Source: Pedobacter ureilyticus
GTDB taxonomy: Bacteria; Bacteroidota; Bacteroidia; Sphingobacteriales; Sphingobacteriaceae
Direction of reading: 5' to 3'
Length of the DNA stretch: 64,000 bases
NCBI RefSeq assembly: GCF_005925345.1
Contig: NZ_SSHJ01000004.1
Span: 124,001 to 188,000 of the forward strand
Positions 19,574-27,960 of the stretch are shown here, in pieces. Under the pieces are notes generated by a model. The model did no database searches. It had not been told where the DNA came from and was given only the letters and a program-made list of their open reading frames with translations. The first letter of the stretch is position 1; every line of letters starts with the position of its first letter. The position numbers were made by a program, and so were the translations under genes.

Positions 19574-19639
19574 TCACAGCTACCTGCAGGGGTTAATTGG
19601 CATGTTTTTAATTGTTAGTATGAACTCAACAATTGTAAC

Positions 19640-20305
19640 TTGATCAGTAATTTAAATAAATCAATTTTTAATGTGATCCTTTTTTGGGGGTTAATGTTAC
19701 TGCCTGCATTAGGTTTTTCGCAACAAGAACAACCAAAACGAGTAAGCGTAGTAATTACCGCCAAAGAAATTGTTCCCGAAAAAGAAATTGTACAACTACC
19801 GGCAGATAACACTCCCGTTGCTACAAATACGGTACACAGGGGCAAAACGGCACCCACTAAAACCCCAAGCTCGGTTAAAACTGCAACCAACCAACAAAAA
19901 CAGTCGGCTAAAAAACCATTAAACACAAAAGCTGCCACTAAGCCTGTTGTGGCAACCTCTAGTACAAAAGCACAAATTGGAACAAAACAAAAAACTGTAG
20001 AGGAAACCCCTGCGCCAAAAAAAGTGAGTAGTGTTAGACCCAGCATTGTAGATACAACTACGGGCAAAACAAACCAAACATCAAATCAACTTAACAATAA
20101 AGACAGTAGCACAGTTAAATCTGAAAGTATCCAACGCCAAAATGCGTCAGTTACAAACGGCACTAAAGCCAGTTCTTTTAGCTATATCTGGATTGGATCT
20201 TTCCTAATTATTGCGGGCTTAGTTTTAGGACTACTGTTTGGCAAACCTGCATTTCTAATCTCGTTTGTAGGGGTAGTTTTTGTGGTTTTAGGAATATTGA
20301 TTTAG
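19640..20305 (+). CDS. Hypothetical secreted/membrane protein, Thr/Lys-rich
   Basis: The open frame begins at a TTG (19640), giving MISNLNKSIFNVILFWGLMLLPALGFSQ, a plausible signal peptide; no ATG lies upstream in frame, and the next ATG (19694) would cut into the signal. The middle (about 30-165) is low-complexity, rich in Thr, Lys, Ser, Gln and Pro, and probably disordered. Two hydrophobic helices close the protein (about 173-195 and 200-221), so it is likely anchored in the inner membrane with a periplasmic spacer. No family recognised. Confidence 0.55.
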   Translation: MISNLNKSIFNVILFWGLMLLPALGFSQQEQPKRVSVVITAKEIVPEKEIVQLPADNTPVATNTVHRGKTAPTKTPSSVKTATNQQKQSAKKPLNTKAATKPVVATSSTKAQIGTKQKTVEETPAPKKVSSVRPSIVDTTTGKTNQTSNQLNNKDSSTVKSESIQRQNASVTNGTKASSFSYIWIGSFLIIAGLVLGLLFGKPAFLISFVGVVFVVLGILI

Positions 20306-20422
20306 CAGGAAGTCCTTCACTTGCTTTGTAAGTAATTTCAATCTTCCGAACACTGGCTAATAAAATAAATTGCTTAAAATACTATTGCACTGTTTTAATT
20401 GGAGCAAAAATTTACACAAGCA

Positions 20423-20456
20423 AAAAGCCCCAATTAAGTTAATAATTGAGGCTTTT
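20423..20456 (-). terminator. Terminator after the TlpA-like gene
   Basis: AAAAGCCCCAATTA pairs with TAATTGAGGCTTTT; on the minus strand this is a hairpin ending in GGGGCTTTTTGC. About 20 bases past the stop at 20476. Confidence 0.75.
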
Positions 20457-20475
20457 AAAGCTTCTTAAACGAAGA

Positions 20476-21627
20476 CTACTTTGTTTTTTTATCTAAAACT
20501 TCAGCAAGCTTGTTATGTAATGCATTACCTCTTAAATCTTTTGCTACAATTTTACCGCTAGGATCAATTAAAAAGTTTGCAGGGATACTTCTAATTCCCC
20601 AAGCAGTAGAAACTGCATTACTCCAACCCTGTAAATCAGAAACATGAGTCCAAGTTAATTTATCATCTTCAACGGCTTTTAACCATTGCTCTTTTGTTGT
20701 TCTAGTACTGCCTCCATCTAAAGAAACGCCTAAAACGGTAAAGTTTTTATCTTTAAACTTAGCGAAAGCTTCAACCACATTAGGATTTTCTTGTCTACAA
20801 GGGCCACACCATGCTGCCCAAAAATCTACCAAAACGTATTTACCTTTAAAATCAGATAGTTTTACTGGCTTGCCATCCGGGTCGTTTTGTGTAAAATCCA
20901 TTGCCATTACACCTACGGCTGTTTTTTTAGTCGCTTCGATAGTAGCAGGAATAGATTGCCCCACTTTAGTTGCTTTTAACTCTGGCGAAAGTGCAGCATA
21001 TAATTTTTCTACCTCGCCTACCACTTTATCATTACTAGCTAAAGCGCCTAGCTGCATTAAGCTAATGTAAGATTTTGGATTTTCTCTAACGAACTTCAAA
21101 TAAACTGGAGTTTTTTGAGCTTTAATAGCATCGAACTTAGCAATTAGTACATCCATTACCTTACTATCTTCTTTTTGCTCTTTCGTATACGTTGCGTACT
21201 CTTCATTAAGTGCTTTTTCTTGATCTGTAAAAGACTTTAATGAGGCGCTTAACTTGGCATTATCAATATTTGCTTGAGTACCACCCGCAACAGCAGATTT
21301 TAAACTATCCTTACTATTTAAAGTAATGTTTCCTGGCTCTATATATAAAGCTGTATAGTCCATGTTCTTGGTATTTGCACCTTTTTTGTAAGGGTTAACG
21401 TTATTGAAAACATTACCCATTACCGGATTGGTTACTTTACCTTTAAACTCGAAAGCACCGTTGCTAACGATAGCAGAGTCGGTTAGTCTTTGGCCGTTTT
21501 CTGCATAAACCAAATATACTTTATTGCCATTAGCCACAGTTTTTGTAGCGCCTTTTAAAGTAAAATCTGATTGAGCCATTAATGCTACCGGAGATAACAA
21601 GATGGCCGAAAGAATTATTTTTTTCAT
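20476..21627 (-). CDS. TlpA-like thiol-disulfide protein with DUF4369 N-terminus
   Basis: A 383-residue periplasmic redox protein: signal peptide (1-18, ending LMAQ), an N-terminal DUF4369 beta domain (about 20-125), a helical linker, and a C-terminal AhpC/TSA-thioredoxin domain (about 245-383) with the active site FWAAWCGPCRQENP and cis-Pro region IRSIPANFLIDPSG. Such proteins reduce or isomerise disulfides in exported proteins or in cytochrome c biogenesis. The 5' region carries a 27-bp direct repeat that includes the start codon. It runs in the same direction as the ureohydrolase-like gene, after a 220-base gap. Confidence 0.88.
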   Translation of the reverse strand: MKKIILSAILLSPVALMAQSDFTLKGATKTVANGNKVYLVYAENGQRLTDSAIVSNGAFEFKGKVTNPVMGNVFNNVNPYKKGANTKNMDYTALYIEPGNITLNSKDSLKSAVAGGTQANIDNAKLSASLKSFTDQEKALNEEYATYTKEQKEDSKVMDVLIAKFDAIKAQKTPVYLKFVRENPKSYISLMQLGALASNDKVVGEVEKLYAALSPELKATKVGQSIPATIEATKKTAVGVMAMDFTQNDPDGKPVKLSDFKGKYVLVDFWAAWCGPCRQENPNVVEAFAKFKDKNFTVLGVSLDGGSTRTTKEQWLKAVEDDKLTWTHVSDLQGWSNAVSTAWGIRSIPANFLIDPSGKIVAKDLRGNALHNKLAEVLDKKTK

Positions 21628-21648
21628 CTTTTTAAATTTGTTTTCATT
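21622..21648. repeat. 27-bp direct repeat over the TlpA-like start, copy 1
   Basis: This 27-base stretch includes the start codon of the TlpA-like gene (complement of CAT at 21625-21627) and recurs exactly at 21680-21706, 58 bases upstream of the gene on its own strand. See findings. Confidence 0.85.
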
Positions 21649-21679
21649 TATGATGAAGCTATCCGATAAATCGGGATGG

Positions 21680-21706
21680 TTTCATCTTTTTAAATTTGTT
21701 TTCATT
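21680..21706. repeat. 27-bp direct repeat upstream of the TlpA-like gene, copy 2
   Basis: Exact copy of 21622-21648. On the coding strand this upstream copy carries a decoy ATG that opens MKPSRFIG and stops at TAG, over a CCGATTTATCGG palindrome. Confidence 0.85.
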
Positions 21707-21851
21707 AGTAATAAACTGCCAAGACCAACTCATGACGGCTTATTTAAGTTTAATTTGTTTTACTTGCCGAGCTGTATTAAACGGCCTTATTGTTTATAGC
21801 GATATACGTTGTTAGTCAAATATACGAATATCTCGTACCACTTTTGTAAAA

Positions 21852-23033
21852 TTAGGTTAGTTTTTGGTAGGTGCGCCACCATAAATCGGGCATTTCTCCT
21901 TTAACGGCAGTATTGTAATCTTCGTACTTGCAAGGCACTAAATGAAAACGCTCATTTTTAGAACCATTAGCAGGGTAAGGCACCTGCATCCACCATCTGT
22001 CAGATTTTTTACTCTTTACAAAATTCACTTCAGTGGCCCCATCGTTTACACTTGCTCTGTAAATGATATATTGAGACTTTGGAGTTAACGGAAAATCTTT
22101 TTTGCGGCTGTAATAACCATCTACAAAGTACCAAACCATTTGCGAAAGCAACATTGCCGTTTGTCCGCCTTTATCAAAAGCAGGATTAAACTCATAGAAA
22201 CCAATGGAAGTGAGCTTATCGCTCATACCGGCGTAGCGGGCAATACGACAAGCATCTTCGCCATAAAATCCGTTGGGAACCATGTTGGAATTACCACAAG
22301 CATCACTAGAACGAATGGCGCCCATATCAAAGCTCACCATATTCGCATTGCGAATTACAGGCTCCGAAACCGATAAATCAGAAACAAATTCGCCCAAGCG
22401 GTGTACATCAAAATATAACTTATCCATTACCCGTAAACTATCCTGACTAACAAAATAAGTTTGATAGCCCATGTTGCTAAAATTAAATAGGTAATTAGGT
22501 TGGTGAAAGAAAATCTTGGTTAAATAACTCTGTGAAGTAGTAGCAACATCTTCAATTTCATCTTGCTCCAAATCAAAACGATTATCAACCACCAGCAAAT
22601 CTACTTTTTGCTCCAAATTTTCATAGCCCATGTACTGCGCATAGGTTAAATCCTGTCCGCCACCAATAATGATGGGCACAATATCCAACTTTACCAATTC
22701 GGTCACTACAGTTTTAAGTGCAAAATAGGTATCAGAGACTGCTTGCCCAGCAATAATATTTCCTAGATCGATAATTTTTGCAGAAAAATTTCCTTCATTA
22801 AGCAAGTAAAATTGTTCACGAAAATAATCTGGCGCTAAAGAGCAACCATTGTTATTCACTGCTCCCCTGTCATCTTTTACACCAATAATGGCCAAATCAT
22901 ATTTTTTTTCTTCCAAATCCGGAAAGGTATCAGTATAAAATTCTACCTTAACACCCAACTGGCTAGTTAAGAAACCATGTTTAGGCGTAAACTTTTCGGT
23001 ATCAATCGGAGAAAAAAAATCTGACAAAGTCAT
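21852..23033 (-). CDS. Ureohydrolase-fold protein with degraded metal site
   Basis: A 393-residue protein with the layout of the arginase/agmatinase/formimidoylglutamase family. The signature positions can be aligned but three metal ligands are changed: GGxHD reads GGGQD (H to Q127), DAHxD reads D150-N-R-F-D154 (H to R152), and SxDxDxxDP reads S234-F-D-M-G-A-I-R (second D to G238). D150, D154 and D236 remain. With half of the binuclear manganese site gone, hydrolase activity is doubtful; a binding or regulatory role, or an altered metal use, is more likely. Genome pipelines often call such proteins formimidoylglutamase; I would not. Divergent from the SDR gene. Confidence 0.75.
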   Translation of the reverse strand: MTLSDFFSPIDTEKFTPKHGFLTSQLGVKVEFYTDTFPDLEEKKYDLAIIGVKDDRGAVNNNGCSLAPDYFREQFYLLNEGNFSAKIIDLGNIIAGQAVSDTYFALKTVVTELVKLDIVPIIIGGGQDLTYAQYMGYENLEQKVDLLVVDNRFDLEQDEIEDVATTSQSYLTKIFFHQPNYLFNFSNMGYQTYFVSQDSLRVMDKLYFDVHRLGEFVSDLSVSEPVIRNANMVSFDMGAIRSSDACGNSNMVPNGFYGEDACRIARYAGMSDKLTSIGFYEFNPAFDKGGQTAMLLSQMVWYFVDGYYSRKKDFPLTPKSQYIIYRASVNDGATEVNFVKSKKSDRWWMQVPYPANGSKNERFHLVPCKYEDYNTAVKGEMPDLWWRTYQKLT

Positions 23034-23135
23034 AAAGCTATTAAAATGTTTGCCCCCAAATATCTATTTTTGAAAGCACATATTAAGCGCATTTTTAAAT
23101 TTTGTGCTTAAACTGGTAATCTATAAACAGATGAA

Positions 23136-24098
23136 ATGATACTTGTTACAGGTGCTACAGGTTTTTTAGGGGCAGAATTGGTAAAACAACTTACGGACCA
23201 AAATCTACTGGTGCGGGCCCTTAGGCGAAGCAGCTCAAAAATTCCGGCTTTACTACAAAACAATACCTTAGTTACTTGGCATATTGCAGACATCAACGAG
23301 CCAGAAAATTTGGCCGATGCTTTTGAAGGCGTTACCAAAGTTTACCACTGTGCCGCTACCGTATCATTTGATCCGAAAGACAAGGCCAAACTTTTAAAAA
23401 TTAACATAGAAGGTACTGCCAACATTGTAAATCTTTGCTTAGAGAACAATATTCGTTTGTTGCATGTAAGTTCAATTGCCGCATTAGGTTTTCCCAAAAA
23501 GGATGAGCTAATCTCTGAAAAACATTTCTGGGATTACGACCCTAAAGCACATAATTATGCCATTTCTAAATATCAAGGCGAAATGGAAGTGTGGCGTGGC
23601 ATTGCCGAAGGATTGGATGCTGTGATTGTAAACCCAGCGGTAATTATTGGCAAAAATGCTGGCTTTACTGGCAGCGGTGCCATTTTTAAATTGGTAAAGG
23701 AAGGTTTAAAATTCTATACAGATGGTGCTACTGGCATTGTAGATGTAGAAGATGTGGCCAAATGCATGATTTTACTGATGGAAAGCGGTATTAGCGAAGA
23801 ACGATACACCTTGAGCGCCGACAATTTGCACTATAGAGATTTTTTTGCAGAGATTGCCAAAGGTTTCGGCATTAAGCCGCCCACCAAAGAAGCCAAACGC
23901 TGGATGTTAGGCATTGCTTGGCGTGCTGCAAAATTTGCCTCTTTATTTACCGGAAAGGCGGCGGCATTAACTAAAGATGCTGCCCGCAGTAGCTTTAACT
24001 TAAGTTATTACACCAACCAAAAAATAACAGATACCCTAAACTTTAAATTTAAACCCTTAAACCAGAGCATTGCCGAAGTTTGCAATGCACTTAAATAA
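23136..24098 (+). CDS. NAD-dependent epimerase/dehydratase family (extended SDR)
   Basis: A 320-residue extended short-chain dehydrogenase. It opens with the Rossmann NAD(P) motif in ILVTGATGFLGAELVKQL (TGxxGxxG), followed by HIADINEPENLADAFEGVTKVYHCAA, the N-x-x-G-T segment NIEGTANIVNLCL, catalytic S/Y-x-x-x-K as HVSSIAALG...YAISKYQGE, and NPAVIIG. It resembles dihydroflavonol 4-reductase-like and cinnamoyl-CoA-reductase-like members. Substrate unknown. It precedes the SerB fusion gene by 78 bases. Confidence 0.85.
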   Translation: MILVTGATGFLGAELVKQLTDQNLLVRALRRSSSKIPALLQNNTLVTWHIADINEPENLADAFEGVTKVYHCAATVSFDPKDKAKLLKINIEGTANIVNLCLENNIRLLHVSSIAALGFPKKDELISEKHFWDYDPKAHNYAISKYQGEMEVWRGIAEGLDAVIVNPAVIIGKNAGFTGSGAIFKLVKEGLKFYTDGATGIVDVEDVAKCMILLMESGISEERYTLSADNLHYRDFFAEIAKGFGIKPPTKEAKRWMLGIAWRAAKFASLFTGKAAALTKDAARSSFNLSYYTNQKITDTLNFKFKPLNQSIAEVCNALK

Positions 24099-24176
24099 TG
24101 ATAATCCCACTGATGAATACCGATTAATGTGAAAACAAAATCTGCGGGAAAATCAACCTGAAATCCTAAATAAATA

Positions 24177-25475
24177 ATGAAACAACAGAACTTTTACATC
24201 ATCGATTTTGATAGCACCTTTACCCAAGTAGAAGCCTTAGACGAGTTAGCTCGAATTTCTTTGGCAAAACATCCAGATCGCGAAGCCATTTATCAGAAGA
24301 TAGAAGACTACACCAATTTAGCGATGGAGGGCAAATTATCATTTTCGGAGAGCTTGGCGCAGCGTGTAAAATTGCTCGAAGCGAGTGAAGAAGATCTACA
24401 AAAACTCATCAAGCATTTAAAGAAAAAAGTGTCTAAATCTTTTTCTCGCAATGCGGAATTTTTTAAAAAACATGCCGATGAAGTTTTAATTGTTTCTGGT
24501 GGATTTAAGGAGTTTATTACGCCAGTGGTTAGCCAATACCACATTAAAAAAGAGAATATTTACGCCAATACTTTTGTAACCACAGGCGATGGAAAAATCA
24601 TTGATTACGACCATGCTAACCCGTTAAGTGAAGAAGGCGGAAAAGTAAAACTGATGCACCAATTACAATTACAAGGCAATTTATATGGCATTGGCGATGG
24701 TTATTCTGATTACCAATTACGTGAAAGTGGCTTGATTAAAAAGTTCTATGCTTTTACCGAAAACATCGCCAGAGAAAGCATTGTTACCAAAGCAGACCAC
24801 GTAACGCCAAGTTTCGATGAGTTCTTATACGTAAACAATCTGCCACAGTCAATCTCTTATCCTAAAAATAGGATTTTATGTTTGGTAATTGGCGATGTTC
24901 CAGAAGAAACAATTGCGTTCCTAAAAAAAGATGGATTTTCTATCAGACACAAAACAGAGTTTGAGGAGAAGTACGTAGCCGATGTTGGGATGTTATTTCT
25001 AGCTAATGGCGAAAAAATAGAAGAGGATAAATTGAAGCGAGCCGTAAAACTGAAAACAATCGGTTATTTGGGCAATGCCAAGAACAAATTCTCTCTACAT
25101 ATTTGCAACGAAATGGGTATTGTAGTTTTCGATGATCCGAAAGGCAATCCGAGAAATTCGCTATTTATACCTAAGCGTGTGGCAGATTTCATGAACAAAG
25201 GTGCTACGTATTTGAGTAGCAATTTCCCTAATTTGCAGTTGCCAGCTATTGCTAAATCACACCGTTTAATTCATATCCATAAAAACGTGCCCGGCATTAT
25301 GGCACAAATCAATACCATTTTCGCCAAGCATAATATCAACATTGTCGGCCAGTTTTTAATGACCAACAGCACCATCGGCTATGCCATTACAGATATCAAT
25401 GCTGAGTACGACAAGCAGCTGTTTAAATCCTTAAAAAAGATTGAGCATACGATTAAGTTTAGGGTTTTATACTAA
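24177..25475 (+). CDS. SerB-type phosphatase fused to a SerA remnant and ACT domain
   Basis: A 432-residue fusion. Residues 1-215 form a HAD phosphatase like phosphoserine phosphatase: DFDST (D10, D12), IVSGGF (S107), GGKVKLM (K156) and GDGYSD (D174, D178). Residues about 231-332 match the first substrate-binding half of D-3-phosphoglycerate dehydrogenase (NRILCLVIGDVPEE, KLKTIGYLGNAKNK, GIVVFDDPKGNPRNS). The NAD-binding Rossmann domain with its GxGxxG and catalytic Arg/Glu/His is absent. About 333-356 (VADFMNKGATYLSSNFPNLQLP, two blocks) matches the stretch just before the SerA ACT domain, and 362-432 is a SerA-type ACT domain (HRLIHIHKNVPGIMAQIN). Likely a serine-sensitive phosphoserine phosphatase, with SerA catalysis elsewhere. 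Confidence 0.8.
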   Translation: MKQQNFYIIDFDSTFTQVEALDELARISLAKHPDREAIYQKIEDYTNLAMEGKLSFSESLAQRVKLLEASEEDLQKLIKHLKKKVSKSFSRNAEFFKKHADEVLIVSGGFKEFITPVVSQYHIKKENIYANTFVTTGDGKIIDYDHANPLSEEGGKVKLMHQLQLQGNLYGIGDGYSDYQLRESGLIKKFYAFTENIARESIVTKADHVTPSFDEFLYVNNLPQSISYPKNRILCLVIGDVPEETIAFLKKDGFSIRHKTEFEEKYVADVGMLFLANGEKIEEDKLKRAVKLKTIGYLGNAKNKFSLHICNEMGIVVFDDPKGNPRNSLFIPKRVADFMNKGATYLSSNFPNLQLPAIAKSHRLIHIHKNVPGIMAQINTIFAKHNINIVGQFLMTNSTIGYAITDINAEYDKQLFKSLKKIEHTIKFRVLY

Positions 25476-25510
25476 CTTTAAAGCTAAACATATTATCGGG
25501 CTAAGCACCC

Positions 25511-25588
25511 TGTCATTCTGAGCGCAGCGAAGAATCCGTTTCTTTACAGCGACTATCTTATAGATTCTTCGCTGCGCTCAGAATGACA
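25511..25588. repeat. 26-bp perfect inverted repeat, TGTCATTCTGAGC type
   Basis: The left arm 25511-25536 begins TGTCATTCTGAGCGCAGC and its exact reverse complement is 25563-25588, with a 26-base loop. Such GTCATTCTGAGC...GCTCAGAATGAC palindromes are recalled as widespread between Bacteroidota genes. The arms would fold into a long hairpin in RNA from either strand. Confidence 0.9.
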
Positions 25589-25693
25589 AAACGACTATAA
25601 AAAAGTTTCCAATGACTTTAGCATCTCGGGTACAAACTTCCAGTTTTACGCTTATTATCGATAGGCCAAGCTAGTTATTGTCTTTCTAACAGA

Positions 25694-25750
25694 TGCTGAA
25701 ATAAATTCAGCATGACGAAAATAGTACGTCACCCTGAATTTATTTCAGGG
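25694..25750. repeat. Nested palindrome pair
   Basis: TGCTGAAATAAATTCAGCA (25694-25712) and CCCTGAATTTATTTCAGGG (25732-25750) are each palindromic, and the two are also inverted copies of one another, with flanking ATGACG/CGTCAC. A cloverleaf-like fold is possible. Confidence 0.8.
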
Positions 25751-25802
25751 TCGGTTTAAATATAAACAAACACGACCAAACCGTGTGAAAGACAAGAACA
25801 AT

Positions 25803-26768
25803 ATGGAACTTACGCCACAAATCAAAGAAAAATTAACCCTGCTTCAAGAGAAATACGAAGCTATGGGACAAGATATGGTCTCTTACTTAGACGGCCTTTT
25901 ATACGCAGATTTCCTTACCTACTGGGATTATATCCACTTGGATACTTTGCTGAGTTTGCAAAGTCCGAAAACGCCATTCCCCGACGAGGAAATATTTATC
26001 ATGTACCATCAAATTACAGAGCTTTATTTTAAGCTTTCGTTACATGAGTGCAAGCAAATTGCCGAACACGAAAACCTAACTGCAAAATTCTTTACCGATC
26101 GTGTGAAAAGAATCAATGCTTATTTCAACGCCTTAACCACCTCTTTTGAAGTAATGGTAAACGGCATGGAGAAAGAGCAATTTTTGAAATTCCGCATGTC
26201 GTTGTTGCCAGCAAGTGGTTTCCAAAGCGGGCAATACAGGATGATTGAAATATCGGCAACTAATTTCACTCAACTGGTAGATAAAAGCAAAAGAGAAGCG
26301 CTAGCGAATGCGAGCATTGAAGAAAAATTTGAGCATATTTATTGGAAATTCGGCGCTACAGAATTGGCCAGTGGCAAACAAACTTTAACCTTAAAACAGT
26401 TTATCAGCAAATATGCAACGCAGTTTTTAGCCTTGGCAAAAGAGCGTGAGCATAGCAACTTCGCATCGCTCTATAAAAAACTAGAAGCCAAGGGCGATGA
26501 CGTTACAGCCCTAGCAGAAGAATTACGGAAGCTAGATTTATACGTGAATGTGGAATGGCCTTTATCGCATTACAAATCCGCTGTGCGTTATTTAGAGAAA
26601 GACCCAGTAGATATTGCCGCAACCGGCGGAACCAATTGGCAGAAATACTTGCCTCCGCGTTTCCAAAAAAGAATTTTCTATCCATTTTTGTGGACTGAAG
26701 AACAGACCAATGAATGGGGAAAAGGCTGGGTACTTAGTGTGCTTCAAACACTTAAAAACAAAGATTAA
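25803..26768 (+). CDS. Tryptophan 2,3-dioxygenase family protein
   Basis: A 321-residue heme protein of the TDO family, which opens the indole ring of L-tryptophan to N-formylkynurenine. Seen are the distal active-site segment LTYWDYIHLDTLLSLQ (His equivalent to H55 of the Xanthomonas enzyme), MYHQITELYFKLSLHE, FRMSLLPASGFQSGQYRMIE (substrate Arg in QYR), and the proximal heme-ligand region LSHYKSAVRYL, followed by GGTNWQKYLPPRFQKR. I use the ATG at 25803; a GTG at 25785 would add six residues. No other kynurenine-pathway gene is adjacent. Activity is likely but the substrate is unproven for this divergent branch. Confidence 0.88.
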   Translation: MELTPQIKEKLTLLQEKYEAMGQDMVSYLDGLLYADFLTYWDYIHLDTLLSLQSPKTPFPDEEIFIMYHQITELYFKLSLHECKQIAEHENLTAKFFTDRVKRINAYFNALTTSFEVMVNGMEKEQFLKFRMSLLPASGFQSGQYRMIEISATNFTQLVDKSKREALANASIEEKFEHIYWKFGATELASGKQTLTLKQFISKYATQFLALAKEREHSNFASLYKKLEAKGDDVTALAEELRKLDLYVNVEWPLSHYKSAVRYLEKDPVDIAATGGTNWQKYLPPRFQKRIFYPFLWTEEQTNEWGKGWVLSVLQTLKNKD

Positions 26769-26803
26769 TTATTGGCAAAAGCTTAAAAAACAATGATTTT
26801 TAG

Positions 26804-26811
26804 TACTTTTG
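26804..26811 (+). promoter_or_regulatory. Candidate -7 box for ilvE
   Basis: TACTTTTG followed by CAGC matches the Bacteroidota -7 box and lies 60 bases before the ilvE ATG. It also suggests that ilvE has its own promoter in the gap after the dioxygenase gene. Confidence 0.45.
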
Positions 26812-26871
26812 CAGCAAATAAAAAAGGCGTTTACATCAAAAGTGTAAGCGTTCTTGCTAAAATTCTATAAA

Positions 26872-27939
26872 ATGACCGAAACATTAGACATCAAAGTAAC
26901 CAAGGCTGAGCAAACTCGTCTTACTGTTACTGATTTTTCAGAGTTACCATTCGGTAAAGTATTTACCGACCACATGTTTTTGTGTGACTATGAGGATGGT
27001 GTATGGAAAAACCCTAGAGTAGTTCCTTATGGCCCAATCCCGATGAGCCCAGCAATTTCTGCGCTGCATTACGGACAAGCCATTTTTGAAGGTATCAAAG
27101 CCTACAGGTTACCCGACGGCAAAATCAGCATCTTCAGAGCTGACAAAAACTTCCTGCGTTTTAATAAATCGGCAAGAAGAATGGCCATGGCCGAAGTTCC
27201 TGAAGAAATTTTTATGCAAGGTATGGCTGCCCTAATCAATGTTGATGAAAAATGGGTGCCTAACCAAGAAGACTACGCATTATATATCAGACCGGTAATG
27301 TATGCTACCGATCCTTATTTGGGCGTTAGACCATCAGACAGTTATACTTTCGCGGTTTTAACTACGCCAACTGGTAAATATTATAACAAAGCGTTAAGAG
27401 TAAAGGTAGAAACTGAATTCACCAGAGCTGATGATGGTGGTGTTGGTTACGCAAAAACTGCAGGCAACTACGCTCGTTCGTTATATCCATTTGAGGTGGC
27501 TAGAAAAGAAGGCTTTGACCAATTGATTTGGACAGATGCGCAAACACATGAGTTTATTGAAGAAGCAGGAACTGCCAACTTAATGTTTGTAATTGATGGC
27601 AAATTAGTTACTCCAGCGATTAGAACTACCGTTTTAGATGGCGTAACTAGAGATACAATCATTCAATTGGCAAAAGCTGCTGGCGTTGAAGTAGAAGAAA
27701 GAAGATTATCTGTAAAAGAAATCATCGAAGGTATTGAGAATGGCAAGTTAACCGAAGCTTTTGCCGCTGGTACGGCTGCTACCGTTACTCATATTGGCGA
27801 GATTGGCTACGAAGGTAAAACTTACACCTTAACCGACGTATCTACCAGAACCGTTTCTAATGGTATCGCTAAAAAGTTAAACGATATAAAATACGGTTTA
27901 GCGCCAGATACTTTTGGCTGGAACTGGGTAATTTCTTAA
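26872..27939 (+). CDS. ilvE: Branched-chain amino acid aminotransferase
   Basis: IlvE moves the amino group between glutamate and branched-chain keto acids, using PLP. The 355-residue protein from ATG 26872 is of the longer type (BCAT group II, as in many Bacteroidota): LHYGQAIFEGIKAYR, FRADKNFLRFNKSARRM, the PLP lysine in YAKTAGNYARSL, and LIWTDAQTHEFIEEAGTANLMFV followed by LDGVTRDTIIQL. Upstream TTG 26854 would extend the frame by six residues and is unlikely. It converges with the AsmA-like gene across a terminator-like transposable element. Confidence 0.93.
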   Translation: MTETLDIKVTKAEQTRLTVTDFSELPFGKVFTDHMFLCDYEDGVWKNPRVVPYGPIPMSPAISALHYGQAIFEGIKAYRLPDGKISIFRADKNFLRFNKSARRMAMAEVPEEIFMQGMAALINVDEKWVPNQEDYALYIRPVMYATDPYLGVRPSDSYTFAVLTTPTGKYYNKALRVKVETEFTRADDGGVGYAKTAGNYARSLYPFEVARKEGFDQLIWTDAQTHEFIEEAGTANLMFVIDGKLVTPAIRTTVLDGVTRDTIIQLAKAAGVEVEERRLSVKEIIEGIENGKLTEAFAAGTAATVTHIGEIGYEGKTYTLTDVSTRTVSNGIAKKLNDIKYGLAPDTFGWNWVIS

Positions 27940-27960
27940 TCGTTCAGCGAAATAAATAGA

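Larger units (their letters stand above)
25476..25802. other. Gene-free gap with two palindromic repeats
   Basis: The gap before the tryptophan-dioxygenase-like gene contains a perfect 26-bp inverted repeat (25511-25588) and an imperfect 22-bp inverted repeat (25694-25750). No gene is visible between. Confidence 0.75.

Noticed and set aside
24177..25475. Frameshifted serA or serB pseudogene
   Set aside because: The frame is open over its full length, HAD and ACT motifs are intact, and the missing Rossmann domain is cut at matching positions on both sides, so it reads as a natural domain loss.
25476..25802. CRISPR array in the palindromic gap
   Set aside because: The repeats are inverted pairs with unlike sequences, not regularly spaced direct repeats.
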